Part shown: positions 36,345-43,982 of the stretch, in pieces
How positions within the stretch are numbered: the first letter of the stretch is position 1
How the letters are laid out: each line of letters begins with the position of its first letter
Assembly (NCBI RefSeq): GCF_016401385.1
Contig: NZ_JAEACF010000001.1
Span: 3,162,001-3,226,000 of the forward strand
Reading direction: 5' to 3'
DNA length: 64,000 bases
From: Fictibacillus halophilus
GTDB lineage: Bacteria > Bacillota > Bacilli > Bacillales > Fictibacillaceae
The notes under the pieces: model-generated
What the model saw: the letters and a program-made list of their open reading frames with translations, nothing else
What the model was told of the DNA's origin: nothing
Database searches by the model: none
Program-made: the position numbers and the translations under genes

Positions 36345-36361
36345 GGTGATGGTGTCTTTTT
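36326..36361 (+). terminator. lipL terminator overlapping the stop codon
   Basis: AAGGCACTGTCAC pairs with GTGATGGTGTCTT (13 bp, three G-T pairs) and runs into TTTTT. The 5' arm is the last codons of lipL. Confidence 0.8.
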
Positions 36362-36390
36362 GGAGTGTACAGGTTATGTGTTGAAATTTA

Positions 36391-36495
36391 TTTTTATATG
36401 ATGAGTGGCAATTTTTATGTGATAACCCGTAATTTTTATGTGATGCCTGCTCTTTTTTATGTGATGTGACTCCATTTTTATGTAATGGTGTATTT
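36391..36495. repeat. 21-bp period array E (TTTTTATGTGAT core)
   Basis: Five units start at 36391, 36412, 36433, 36454 and 36475, exactly 21 bp apart each time. The first 12 bases (TTTTTATGTGAT) are nearly fixed; the next nine are different in every unit. This is the clearest array of the window. It lies between the lipL and pta terminators. The minus strand is open with a 7-residue repeat (SHKN-type), but has no ribosome binding site. Confidence 0.93.
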
Positions 36496-36541
36496 TTAGC
36501 TGCAGCTGCAGCTCCACCACCATGGCTTCCATTTTCCATAC

Positions 36542-36571
36542 AAAAAAAGCCAGCTGCAAAGAGCTGGCTTC
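36542..36571 (-). terminator. pta terminator
   Basis: AAGCCAGCT / AGCTGGCTT with a 6-base loop, T-run on the minus strand. Confidence 0.93.
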
Positions 36572-36586
36572 AACTTATTTATGAAC

Positions 36587-37558
36587 TTACAGAGCTTGCA
36601 TCGCCGTGATCAATGCTAATTTGTATACATCTTCTGCGTTACATCCGCGAGATAGATCGTTTACAGGCATGTTCAATCCTTGAAGGATCGGTCCGATCGC
36701 TTCAAATCCGCCAAGACGTTGAACCATCTTGTATCCGATGTTTCCTGTTTCAAGGCTTGGGAAGATAAATACGTTCGCTTCCCCTTTAATTGGTGATTCT
36801 GGTGCTTTTTTCGCTGCAACTGATGGTACGAATGCTGCGTCGAACTGAAGCTCTCCGTCGTACGGGAAGTCTGGGTTCATTCCCTTTAATACATCCAACG
36901 CTTCTACTACTTTTTCTGTCTCAGGTGAAACCGCTGATCCTTTTGTAGAGAAAGAAAGAAGTGCAACCTTCGGGTCGATACCGAAAACACGTGCCGTTTC
37001 AGCAGAAACCATAGCAGATTCAGCTAGATCTTGGCTGTTAGGCGAAATGTTGATTGCACAATCAGCGAACACATACTTCTCATCGTCACGAACCATGATG
37101 AACGCACCAGAAGTCTTCTTCACGCCTTCTTTTGTTTTAATGATCTGTAGAGCCGGACGAACGGTATCAGCAGTAGAATGTGCGGCACCACTTACAAGTC
37201 CGTGAGCCTTCCCCGTGTAAACAAGCATCGTTCCGAAATAGTTCTCATCTAATAGAATTTTGCGCGCTTGTTCTTCTGTTGTTTTTCCTTTACGGCGTTC
37301 AACTAACGCATCAACCAATGCATCGAACTCACCATATTCAGAAGGGTTTAATACTTCTACTCCATCAAGTGAAAATCCACCAGATTGTGCTTTTGCTGTT
37401 ACATCAGCAGGATTTCCTATTAAAATCGGTTGTAGAACTTTTTCAGATGCTAGACGGCTCGCCGCCTCTAGAATTCTTTCATCCGTTCCTTCAGGAAAAA
37501 CGATGGTTGGGTTTGCGGACTGGACTTTACTCTTTAAATCTATAAAAAGATCACTCAT
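36587..37558 (-). CDS. pta: Phosphate acetyltransferase
   Basis: 323 residues, equal to B. subtilis Pta. Converts acetyl-CoA and phosphate to acetyl phosphate and CoA in overflow metabolism. Signatures: NPTIVFPEGTDERILEAA near residue 16, FGTMLVYTGKAHGLVSGA near 108, SPNSQDLAESAMVSAET near 172, and GNIGYKMVQRLGGFEAIGPI near 272. AGGAGGC precedes the ATG. A cre-like word lies about 100 bp upstream, as expected for CcpA activation. Confidence 0.95.
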   Translation of the reverse strand: MSDLFIDLKSKVQSANPTIVFPEGTDERILEAASRLASEKVLQPILIGNPADVTAKAQSGGFSLDGVEVLNPSEYGEFDALVDALVERRKGKTTEEQARKILLDENYFGTMLVYTGKAHGLVSGAAHSTADTVRPALQIIKTKEGVKKTSGAFIMVRDDEKYVFADCAINISPNSQDLAESAMVSAETARVFGIDPKVALLSFSTKGSAVSPETEKVVEALDVLKGMNPDFPYDGELQFDAAFVPSVAAKKAPESPIKGEANVFIFPSLETGNIGYKMVQRLGGFEAIGPILQGLNMPVNDLSRGCNAEDVYKLALITAMQAL

Positions 37559-37654
37559 GATTTAGCCTCCTATTTTTCTATATAAACTGTACTTTTTTTG
37601 CACTCACTATTAGGGTACTCCTTTTTTAACACCTTTTAAACCTATCCATGCAGT

Positions 37655-37668
37655 TGTAAGCGCTTGAT
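37655..37668. promoter_or_regulatory. cre-like site upstream of pta
   Basis: TGTAAGCGCTTGAT (plus strand) matches 11 of 14 positions of the cre consensus, with a perfect left half and centre. It lies 97 bp upstream of the pta start. In B. subtilis CcpA activates pta from a similar upstream site, itself off-consensus. Confidence 0.6.
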
Positions 37669-37726
37669 AAAAGAAGTTCTTATATTTAGAATTTTTTTAC
37701 GTCTATGAAATTTATTTTTTGGAAAA

Positions 37727-37752
37727 TGAATCTTTTCCTAATATCTATCGTA
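37727..37752 (+). promoter_or_regulatory. Sigma-W-type promoter of spo0M
   Basis: TGAATC at 37727, 16 bp spacer, CGTA at 37749, close to the ECF sigma-W consensus TGAAAC-N16-CGTA. It is 35 bp ahead of the spo0M start. spo0M is a known sigma-W target in B. subtilis. Confidence 0.72.
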
Positions 37753-37786
37753 AAATTGTTTGAAAAATTTTGAGGAGGAATTATAC

Positions 37787-38563
37787 ATGTCTTTTGTAAA
37801 CCGTATGTTAGCTTCTGTAGGAATTGGATCAGCAAAGGTAGACACCATTTTAGATAAAGATACGTACTCACCTGGTGAGAGCATTACAGGAAAGATTAGA
37901 ATCGAGGGCGGTAAAGTTGATCAAAACATCGACCACATCACTCTTTATGTCATGACAGAATACTATCGAGAAGTGGATGACAAAAAAGTGAGAGATACTG
38001 CAGCGATTGAAAAAACGAACGTAACGAGCTCACTTGTTGTTAAAGCAGGCAGTCAGCAAGAGATTCCTTTCTCTCTTAAACTTCCATACGATGCTCCATT
38101 AACACTTGGCCACACGCCGGTATGGATTAAAACAGGGCTTGATATTCAGATGGCTGTAGACCCAACAGATAACGATCAGATTCGCGTACTGCCTGATGCT
38201 GAAACGTCTGCGATCTTTGATGCGATCGAGCAGCTTGGATTCCGCCTCAGAAAAGCTTACTGCGGTTCTGCACCGCGTTATATGCGCCGCAGACTTCCGT
38301 TTTTACAAGAGTTTGAGTATGTGCCAACATCAGGAACATATGCTGGAAAGTTAGATGAACTTGAAGTGATCTTAGTTCCACAAACAGACAGCATCGAGCT
38401 GTTCTTAGAAATCGATAAAAAAGGAAAAGGCTTGTTCGGCATGCTTTCAGAAGCAATGGACATGGATGAGACGAAGGTTCGCCTCACACTGTCACGCGCT
38501 GAGCTTGGAAATCCTGCTGGTGTTAAAAGTAAGATCGAGCAGTTGCTTCGCCAATACAGCTAA
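37787..38563 (+). CDS. spo0M: Sporulation-control protein Spo0M
   Basis: 258 residues from ATG 37787, with TGAGGAGGAATT upstream; exact length of B. subtilis Spo0M. Arrestin-like beta-sandwich protein: begins MSFVNRMLASVGIGSAKVDT, then LDKDTYSPGESITGKIRIEGG near residue 25, QEIPFSLKLPYDAPLTLGHTP near 93. Affects sporulation initiation and is also envelope-stress responsive. Cytoplasmic. Regulated by the sigma-W-like promoter just upstream (inference). Confidence 0.95.
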   Translation: MSFVNRMLASVGIGSAKVDTILDKDTYSPGESITGKIRIEGGKVDQNIDHITLYVMTEYYREVDDKKVRDTAAIEKTNVTSSLVVKAGSQQEIPFSLKLPYDAPLTLGHTPVWIKTGLDIQMAVDPTDNDQIRVLPDAETSAIFDAIEQLGFRLRKAYCGSAPRYMRRRLPFLQEFEYVPTSGTYAGKLDELEVILVPQTDSIELFLEIDKKGKGLFGMLSEAMDMDETKVRLTLSRAELGNPAGVKSKIEQLLRQYS

Positions 38564-38641
38564 TTCCTCCTTTTTGGATTCGTCCCTACTTATGGTATAT
38601 TTGTAGGGACGTGTTTATATCTAGCAAGGAGTGAATAATTG

Positions 38642-39385
38642 ATGAGTGAAGCAGCGATTACATTAGAAGGCTGGTATTGCCTTCATGATTTCCGTACGAT
38701 GGACTGGGCCGCTTGGAAAACGCTTTCCGGTGACCAGAGAGAATATGCGATCAATGAATTTTTAACGTTCCTTGAGAAGTGGGAGAACGTAGAAGCTAAC
38801 AAAGTGGGCAGTCATGCTCTTTACAGCATCATGGGGCAAAAAGCAGACTTTATGATGATGCTTCTTCGTCCGACGATGGAAGAACTGAACGAGATCGAAA
38901 ACGCCTTTAACAAAACAGCATTCGCACAACATACAGTAAAAGAATACTCTTACGTTTCTGTTGTCGAGTTAAGTACGTACAATCCGCAGAACGAGAGCGG
39001 CGAGATGGATCCTATGATCAAAGCTCGTCTGTTCCCAGAGCTGCCAAAATGGAAGCATGTATGTTTCTATCCAATGGACAAGCGTCGTGATGGCGAAGAT
39101 AATTGGTACATGCTGCCGATGGAAGAGCGCAAGAAGATGATGTACTCTCACGGCATGATCGGCCGTGGGTATGCAGGGAAAGTGAAGCAGATCATCACAG
39201 GATCAGTTGGTCTAGATGATTGGGAGTGGGGCGTAACGCTGTTCTCAAACGAAATGCTTCAATTCAAAAAACTCGTTTACGAAATGCGCTTTGACGAAGT
39301 AAGTGCGCGCTATGGCGAGTTCGGATCTTTCTATGTTGGAAACATCCTTACAAAAGAAGCAGTACCCGCTTATTTGCAGGTGTAA
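38642..39385 (+). CDS. hemQ: Coproheme decarboxylase HemQ
   Basis: 247 residues from ATG 38642, with AAGGAGTG upstream. Chlorite dismutase-like fold: [17 protein letters not shown] near residue 10, the catalytic Tyr in [14 protein letters not shown] near 142, a candidate heme-ligand His in [18 protein letters not shown] near 155-170 and [12 protein letters not shown] near 190. Converts coproheme to heme b at the end of the coproporphyrin-dependent route of Gram-positive bacteria. Essential for heme in this lineage. Single gene with terminator, placed after pta and spo0M. Confidence 0.95.
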   Translation: MSEAAITLEGWYCLHDFRTMDWAAWKTLSGDQREYAINEFLTFLEKWENVEANKVGSHALYSIMGQKADFMMMLLRPTMEELNEIENAFNKTAFAQHTVKEYSYVSVVELSTYNPQNESGEMDPMIKARLFPELPKWKHVCFYPMDKRRDGEDNWYMLPMEERKKMMYSHGMIGRGYAGKVKQIITGSVGLDDWEWGVTLFSNEMLQFKKLVYEMRFDEVSARYGEFGSFYVGNILTKEAVPAYLQV

Positions 39386-39392
39386 TGATGAA

Positions 39393-39427
39393 AATGACTC
39401 ATTTGTTATGATGAGTCATCTTTTTTA
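39393..39427 (+). terminator. hemQ terminator
   Basis: ATGACTCAT / ATGAGTCAT perfect 9-bp stem, then CTTTTTT. Confidence 0.93.
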
Positions 39428-39523
39428 TTTGGTCTAGTTTTCTAAAACAGCTCATACACATATATCGAATGTTCTGTTTCCCTGCTTGTACATCAAGATT
39501 AACAACATAGAGGGGGAAGGCAA

Positions 39524-39955
39524 TTGGCAGTCATTAAAGCTACAAATAAGGATATTGACTTGCTCGCACGTCTCATACGTGCTGAAGCTGAGGGTGAAGG
39601 CGATCAAGGCATGCTGCTTGTAGGTAATACCGGGGTGAACCGGATTCGCTCCAACTGTCTTGATTTTAAAAATATCCGAACTATGCAGCAGATGGTGTTT
39701 CAGCGTCCAGGCGGATTTGAAGCGACCATTAAAGGATATTTTTATCAAGGCGCGCGAGAGAATGAGAGAAGGTTAGCCAAAAGGGTTATTAACGGTCAGC
39801 GTTTTCATCCCGCTCGAAACTCGTTATGGTTTTTTGATCCAAGCGGTCCTTGTCCCGCAACTTGGTACAATCAACCGCGAGCAGGAAGCTTCAAGGCGCA
39901 CTGTTTTTATCAGCCTAAACAAAGCGATTGTCCAAATGTGTTTAACACCTTTTAG
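39524..39955 (+). CDS. cwlJ: Spore cortex-lytic hydrolase CwlJ
   Basis: 143 residues from TTG 39524, with GAGGGGGAAGG upstream. Cell-wall hydrolase (Hydrolase_2) domain: LLARLIRAEAEGEGDQGMLL with the catalytic Glu near residue 20-22, VGNTGVNRIRSNC near 32, FNPARNSLWFF-like HPARNSLWFFDPSGPCPATW near 95. Acts on the cortex during calcium-dipicolinate-triggered germination, needing GerQ for its place in the coat. Forms an operon with gerQ, 12 bp apart, as in the Bacillus cereus group rather than B. subtilis. Confidence 0.93.
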   Translation: MAVIKATNKDIDLLARLIRAEAEGEGDQGMLLVGNTGVNRIRSNCLDFKNIRTMQQMVFQRPGGFEATIKGYFYQGARENERRLAKRVINGQRFHPARNSLWFFDPSGPCPATWYNQPRAGSFKAHCFYQPKQSDCPNVFNTF

Positions 39956-39967
39956 GGAGGTTTGTTG

Positions 39968-40447
39968 ATGAACAACTTTAATCCGTACGGCCAAGATTAT
40001 TATCGACAGCAGAATGGAATGGGTATGATGGGTGGCGGCATGGGAGGAATGGCAGGCATGGGCGTTCCACAAGACATGGCCCAAAGTCAGCAGGCACCAG
40101 GAATGGGCGGCGGCCCTCTTCAAGATATTGGTGCACCCGGGCAGCTTCCGCTTGAGCAGTCCTACATCGAAAATATTTTAAGGATGAACAAAGGGAAAGT
40201 CGCGACCGTTTATATGACCTTTGAGAACAATGAAAAATGGAACGCTAAAGTTTTTAAAGGAATTATTGAAGCAGCTGGCCGCGATCACATCATCTTAAGC
40301 GATCCGCAAACAGGTAAACGTTATCTACTATTAATGGTATATGTAAACTATGTCACGTTTGATGAAGAGATCAACTATAGCTATCCATATGGCACGCAAC
40401 AGCAGCAACAGCAAGGCGGTCAAATGTCACAATACAGCCCTCGTTGA
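39968..40447 (+). CDS. gerQ: Spore coat protein GerQ
   Basis: 159 residues from ATG 39968, with GGGAGG upstream. The N-terminal half is rich in Gly, Met and Gln (MGMMGGGMGGMAGMGVP near residues 14-34); the C-terminal half is the conserved GerQ domain LPLEQSYIENILRMNKGK, YMTFENNEKWNAKVFKG and IILSDPQTGKRYLLLMVY. A Gln-rich tail follows. Substrate of transglutaminase in the coat and required for CwlJ location. Second gene of cwlJ-gerQ. Confidence 0.95.
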   Translation: MNNFNPYGQDYYRQQNGMGMMGGGMGGMAGMGVPQDMAQSQQAPGMGGGPLQDIGAPGQLPLEQSYIENILRMNKGKVATVYMTFENNEKWNAKVFKGIIEAAGRDHIILSDPQTGKRYLLLMVYVNYVTFDEEINYSYPYGTQQQQQQGGQMSQYSPR

Positions 40448-40480
40448 TAGATATTATTCCTGTCTGGTTCAGGCAATTAT

Positions 40481-40520
40481 AAAAATGGCGCCCTCAAATT
40501 TTTTAAGAGAGCGCCTTTTA
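40481..40520. terminator. Bidirectional terminator between gerQ and ywdK
   Basis: GGCGCCCTC / GAGAGCGCC arms (one G-T pair when read on the minus strand) with T-runs on both sides. Confidence 0.88.
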
Positions 40521-40892
40521 TTATGCTTTTACAACAGCGATGATCAACAGAACCCAACCAACGATGAATGCTACGCCGCCAAGCGGTGTAATAGGACCAA
40601 AGAATTTCATCCCTGTGGTTGAGAGGGCATATAGACTTCCAGAGAAAAGCAGTATACCGATAAAAAATGACCACCCTGCTCCTGTTAATAGTGTTGAAGC
40701 TGGAAATTTCCCAAGTAAAACACCAACGACTAACAATGCCAACGCATGATACATGTGATATTGAACCCCAGTTTGGTATACATTTAACATGTTTCTTGCA
40801 TTTAATTTAGCCTCGAGTGCATGTGCCCCGAAAGCTCCAAGCATAACTGCAAGCATCGCGTGAATCGCACCTAATATAAGAAAAAGCTTCAT
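40521..40892 (-). CDS. ywdK: YwdK, DUF423 membrane protein
   Basis: 123 residues from ATG 40892, with CAGGAGTGG upstream; an extension to 40991 has no site. Four membrane helices; DUF423 hallmarks: LGAIHAMLAVMLGAFGAHAL near residue 7, YQTGVQYHMYHALALL near 40, and ITPLGGVAFIVGWVLL near 103. Function unknown, found next to gerQ in B. subtilis as well. Confidence 0.92.
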   Translation of the reverse strand: MKLFLILGAIHAMLAVMLGAFGAHALEAKLNARNMLNVYQTGVQYHMYHALALLVVGVLLGKFPASTLLTGAGWSFFIGILLFSGSLYALSTTGMKFFGPITPLGGVAFIVGWVLLIIAVVKA

Positions 40893-40993
40893 CCTGTTCC
40901 ACTCCTGTTTTTCTTTTATCTTACCATTGAAAAATGACAATACAAAGGTTGCCACAGGATTGTAAATATTTTGGCGGACATGGTTGTCCATGA

Positions 40994-41039
40994 TAAAAAA
41001 AGCGAACGCTAACGTTTTTTCGGCTGCTGACGTTCGCTG
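40994..41039 (-). terminator. Terminator with the stop codon of the YvrJ-like gene in its loop
   Basis: AGCGAACG / CGTTCGCT perfect arms. The 5' arm is coding (the DSERQ end of the protein), the TAG stop at 41011-41009 is in the loop, and the T-run follows on the minus strand. Confidence 0.85.
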
Positions 41040-41245
41040 TCAAGCAATCGGACGTATTGATCGATCTTACGCTCAAGCTCCTCTTTCTCTACTAATTCAG
41101 AGTGAAGTTCTCGTATGATTCCCTCTAAACTCTGAATACGCCTCTCAAACTGAAAAAGCAAGTAGCCAGCAATGACGATAGGGAAGCCCACATTACCGAG
41201 GAGATTAACTAAGTTTAACCATTCACTTGCTCCGACCATTTCCAT
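41009..41245 (-). CDS. YvrJ-family small membrane protein
   Basis: 78 residues, with GAGGGGTG before the ATG. One membrane helix NLLGNVGFPIVIAGYLLFQF (about 14-33), then a charged coiled-coil segment (ERRIQSLEGIIRELHSELVE) and a basic tail. The VGFPIxxxxYLL pattern is that of YvrJ/BhlA-like small proteins, some of which are holin-like; the role here is unknown. Confidence 0.75.
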   Translation of the reverse strand: MEMVGASEWLNLVNLLGNVGFPIVIAGYLLFQFERRIQSLEGIIRELHSELVEKEELERKIDQYVRLLDSERQQPKKR

Positions 41246-41448
41246 TCACCCCTCTTTTTTTATCGAACAAAACAGAACGTATGTTCGTAATTTTAGTATA
41301 ATGCGAACGGAGATTATTTACCATCATTCCTTTCTCATATTTTTATTTTGATTCGAAGGACCTATACAAAAAAGAGGTTTAAATAAATGAGGGAGTGGAA
41401 TAACAAAAAATAAGACAGAAATTATTACATAAAAGGAGGAACAATAAA

Positions 41449-41619
41449 ATGGAACTTCTTATTACAATGATATATACAATTCTTGGTTTAGCTGCTCTAA
41501 GTCTAATCGCAACAGTGACTGCCATTTATTTTTCTAATAAAAAGATCAACGAAAAAATTGAAATCGCAAAACGTAGAGATGCAAGAATGGAACACCAAAA
41601 TACTTATGTATCGATCTAA
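41449..41619 (+). CDS. 56-residue single-helix membrane protein
   Basis: ATG 41449 to TAA 41619, with AAAAGGAGGAAC upstream. Begins MELLITMIYTILGLAALSL, one N-terminal membrane helix (about 4-26), then a basic helical tail NKKINEKIEIAKRRDAR. A terminator overlaps the stop codon, which supports expression as a separate transcript. Family not recognised. Confidence 0.72.
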   Translation: MELLITMIYTILGLAALSLIATVTAIYFSNKKINEKIEIAKRRDARMEHQNTYVSI

Positions 41620-41648
41620 CAGCGCTGATAGTGGTGCTGTTTTTTTTT
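41618..41648 (+). terminator. Terminator of the 56-residue gene
   Basis: AACAGCGC / GTGCTGTT stem with nine T following. It begins on the stop codon. Confidence 0.85.
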
Positions 41649-41683
41649 ATGGATATTTTGCGCATTCATTGTTGCCCTTGAAA

Positions 41684-41909
41684 GTAGTTGATTTCCGTTC
41701 CAGGTGCTCGCTTTCCGGTTTTCGTATAAGTGTCTCACCTGTCCAGTTGCAGTGGCTAGCCCCTCGAGGTCAAAAGTAAATGGTCCAGAAGGCAAAGGGC
41801 GCCTTCCTAGCCCATTCACCTTTTGCTTGTCGGGGCTGAACGAGCCACTTCCACTCTTGGGACTGCCCGCCTGTCCCCCAGGAGTCTCGCACCTTCCACT
41901 ACAATCAAC
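41684..41909 (+). repeat. Dispersed hairpin repeat, copy 5, with nested second element
   Basis: Outer ends GTAGTTGATTTCCGTTCC and CAGGAGTCTCGCACC...ACAATCAAC. The left interior is shortened (CTTTCCGGTTTTCG instead of the GCGGGGCAGGCGG arm). The nested element runs from CCAGTTGCAGTGGCTAGCCC to CGAGCCACTTCCAC, with CCTCGAGGTCAAAAG facing CTTTTGCTTGTCGGGG. Near-identical to the insert in copy 2, so both arose from one composite form. Confidence 0.92.
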
Positions 41910-41991
41910 TATCAAAGTAGAAAATTATTTAAAAACAACAACCTTTTGGAATAGAATGTTCGTTGTGAGAAGACCCTTGTGAAAATATCAA

Positions 41992-42096
41992 AACGGGGAA
42001 ATGTGGGGAAAACTCGCGGAATTATTGTGCGAACTCGCGGAATTAACCTTGTTTCTCGCGGGATTATCTCCAGAATTTCCGGAATTCCCCCTCCTG
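41992..42096. repeat. 21-bp period array F (CTCGCGGAATTA core)
   Basis: Units start at 42013, 42034 and 42055 with CTCGCGGAATTA (one change), and a weaker one at 42076 (TTTCCGGAATTC); a decayed unit may start at 41992. Period exactly 21: 12 fixed bases plus 9 variable. It lies between repeat copy 5 and the ywdI terminator. Confidence 0.88.
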
Positions 42097-42139
42097 CTAC
42101 CCCACCACAAGTGCTCTCAACTCATTCAAACCAATACAA

Positions 42140-42173
42140 TAAAGAAAAACCCACTCACAAAGAGCAGGTTTTC
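42140..42173 (-). terminator. ywdI terminator
   Basis: AAACCTGCTC / GAGTGGGTTT on the minus strand with two G-T pairs, T-run after it. Confidence 0.82.
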
Positions 42174-42186
42174 CAACAAACTTGTA

Positions 42187-42516
42187 TTAAAAATCAAAAA
42201 TAGAGTCTCCGTTGCCGTCTTTTTCGTCTTGATCGTCATCCTCATAGTCCATATCAAAGTCCATCATAGACTTTTGATGTTTTTTTGCGGGAGGAGGAGC
42301 GGTTACTAGACTTGCTGGTTTTTGAACGGGATAAGACGGTACCCAGCCTTTTACGTCAACACTTGAATCATCGTCATCCGCTTCTAGCATTAATTCGCAC
42401 AATGTTTGAATGGCTGATACATGTTCGCGCAGTTTAGGAGAGTTTTCGTCCAATCTTTTCATCTCAGCAACATGCTTTTCTATTTTTTTTGCAAACTGAC
42501 TTACTGATATATTCAT
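42187..42516 (-). CDS. ywdI: YwdI-like protein (DUF5327)
   Basis: 109 residues from ATG 42516; GTG codons 12 and 15 bp earlier are alternative starts, and the ribosome binding site is weak for all. N-terminal helical part NISVSQFAKKIEKHVAEMK and LREHVSAIQTLCELML (about 1-55), then a proline/lysine linker and a very acidic tail (DFDMDYEDDDQDEKDG). Resembles B. subtilis YwdI in length and order next to ywdK. Function unknown. Confidence 0.75.
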   Translation of the reverse strand: MNISVSQFAKKIEKHVAEMKRLDENSPKLREHVSAIQTLCELMLEADDDDSSVDVKGWVPSYPVQKPASLVTAPPPAKKHQKSMMDFDMDYEDDDQDEKDGNGDSIFDF

Positions 42517-42581
42517 CGGTTTCACCACAATTGTTTTTTTCTTATTCTATCAAACCCGTTCACATAAATAAAATAAATGCC

Positions 42582-42611
42582 AAAAAAGACAGCTCAAACA
42601 AGCTGCCTTTT
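42582..42611 (-). terminator. Hairpin terminator downstream of the 76-residue gene
   Basis: AAAGGCAGCT / AGCTGTCTTT with a 6-base loop and T-run on the minus strand. About 175 bp past the gene end at 42788. Confidence 0.85.
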
Positions 42612-42787
42612 GCTCCAAATTCCGCTCAAGTATATTCATACACTAGCACACGTACGGTGATCCTGCCGCGAGCATGATAGTGAATGCGAAAAATAGCCCT
42701 ATTTACTTTTTAGCAGCAGACCTCCTTAGCCCCATCTCTTTACACTCCAATCACTCTACAAACAATTATTCTCGACGCTTATGTAAT

Positions 42788-43018
42788 CTATGACGTATCC
42801 ACCCAACTGAAATTCTGATTATCGAAAGGCACGGCAATTGCAGAAATAACTTCCGATGCATTCTTGTTACTCACTTCCCCATACGAAAAGAAGTTCACAC
42901 CTGGTTCATTCGCCACGATAACTTGTCCCGTTTTCGGCATAGAAACTGATACCATGTAGTTCTTCATAACCGACCCCATTAACAGCAGAACCCAAAGCAC
43001 ATACGTCATAACTTCCAT
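42788..43018 (-). CDS. Small hypothetical membrane-anchored protein
   Basis: 76 residues from ATG 43018, with GGGGTAGGG upstream. A hydrophobic N-terminus MEVMTYVLWVLLLMGSVMK could be a signal anchor; the rest (VSVSMPKTGQVIVANEPG, NNASEVISAIAVPFD-like) is polar and may lie outside the cell. No family recognised. Expression is plausible but unproven. Confidence 0.55.
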   Translation of the reverse strand: MEVMTYVLWVLLLMGSVMKNYMVSVSMPKTGQVIVANEPGVNFFSYGEVSNKNASEVISAIAVPFDNQNFSWVDTS

Positions 43019-43379
43019 CTTCCCTACCCCTTTCAAATTTTCATTGATTTGTACCGATCTATTTAAACCCTACTTTACTGGCAAGTGTTTTTCTTTATTT
43101 CATCCTCCCTTCGAACTTACCAATGTATGTGGTGTTAATTGCGATTATACGTACCTTTTAATAAAATGTTTGTCACAATGTGCTTTTGTTTTAAAGTTTC
43201 TATCAACAAAAGATTCACTTCAGATACAAAAAAGAGCAGATTCGGCCCACATTTTTGTATAATAGTGAATATAGAAGTGAATATGTTAGCGAGTTTAAGC
43301 TGAATATGATAGAAAAAGACGTATACTTCTAAATCTTTTTATTCATTAATTATTTTCTGTAGAAACAAGGAGGAGAATC
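43019..43379. other. 360-bp spacer upstream of the carbonic anhydrase gene
   Basis: AT-rich, divergent. TATAAT at about 43257-43262 may be a -10 box of the carbonic anhydrase gene, without a clear -35 box. An open frame across 43044-43262 has no ribosome binding site and I do not call it. Confidence 0.4.
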
Positions 43380-43937
43380 ATGTCCGTACTTAACGAAATC
43401 TTAGCGTTCAATCACCAATTTGTTGAAAACAAAGAATACGAACCTTTCCAAACTACTAAATTTCCTGATAAAGGACTTGTTATCGTGTCTTGTATGGATA
43501 CGCGCCTGACTGAATTGTTGCCAAGTGCGATGAATATTAAGAACGGTGATGTAAAAGTTATCAAATCGGCTGGAGCGGTTATCTCGCATCCATTCGGTTC
43601 TATTATGAGAAGTATCCTTGTGGCCATCTATGAACTAAAAGCAGAAGAAGTTATGGTCATCGGTCACTATGACTGCGGAATGAGCAATGTAAACGCGGAT
43701 GGATTGCTTGCCAAGATGAAAGACCGTGGCATTGAAGAGTCGACGTTTGACACGTTAAAATATTCTGGACTCGATTTGAAGAAATGGGTTCAAGGGTTTG
43801 ACAGTGTTGAGGACTCTGTGAGAAACAGTGTGCAACTTGTGAAAAATCACCCGTTGCTTCCTGAAGATATTAAAGTGCACGGTCTCGTTATCGATCCGGC
43901 TACAGGAAGACTTGATCTTGTGGAACGCGGAGAATAG
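43380..43937 (+). CDS. Beta-class carbonic anhydrase (YtiB-like)
   Basis: 185 residues. CAAGGAGGAG precedes the ATG. Zinc enzyme that interconverts carbon dioxide and bicarbonate. Zn ligands and active-site pair in VSCMDTRLTELLP near residue 37 (Cys, Asp/Arg dyad) and VIGHYDCGMSN near 96 (His, Cys). KSAGAVISHPFGSIMRSILVA lies between. Length fits the short beta-CA subclass. Single gene with its own terminator. Confidence 0.93.
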   Translation: MSVLNEILAFNHQFVENKEYEPFQTTKFPDKGLVIVSCMDTRLTELLPSAMNIKNGDVKVIKSAGAVISHPFGSIMRSILVAIYELKAEEVMVIGHYDCGMSNVNADGLLAKMKDRGIEESTFDTLKYSGLDLKKWVQGFDSVEDSVRNSVQLVKNHPLLPEDIKVHGLVIDPATGRLDLVERGE

Positions 43938-43943
43938 AAATAT

Positions 43944-43980
43944 AAAAGGCAAAGCGCATTACTCGCTTTGCCTTTTTTCT
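43944..43980. terminator. Bidirectional terminator after the carbonic anhydrase gene
   Basis: AAAAGGCAAAGCG / CGCTTTGCCTTTTTT perfect stem, usable by both convergent genes. Confidence 0.93.
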
Positions 43981-43982
43981 TT

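Noticed and set aside
36391..36495. CRISPR array
   Set aside because: Regular repeat-spacer look, but the unit is 21 bp with 12 fixed and 9 variable bases, far below CRISPR sizes, and there are no cas genes.
39440..39500. Sigma-E promoter for cwlJ-gerQ
   Set aside because: CATACACA at about 39452 resembles a sigma-E -10 box, but no suitable -35 element is at the right distance, so not listed.
41009..42096. Prophage remnant (YvrJ-like and small membrane genes near repeats)
   Set aside because: No other phage genes, integrase or attachment repeats; gene order around it agrees with the conserved ywd region.
42001..42309. Open frame of about 100 residues across array F and the ywdI 3' end
   Set aside because: No ribosome binding site, overlaps the ywdI terminator and gene on the other strand; openness comes from the 21-bp period.
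43044..43262. 72-residue open frame upstream of the carbonic anhydrase gene
   Set aside because: No ribosome binding site, irregular composition with scattered Cys, lies in a promoter region.
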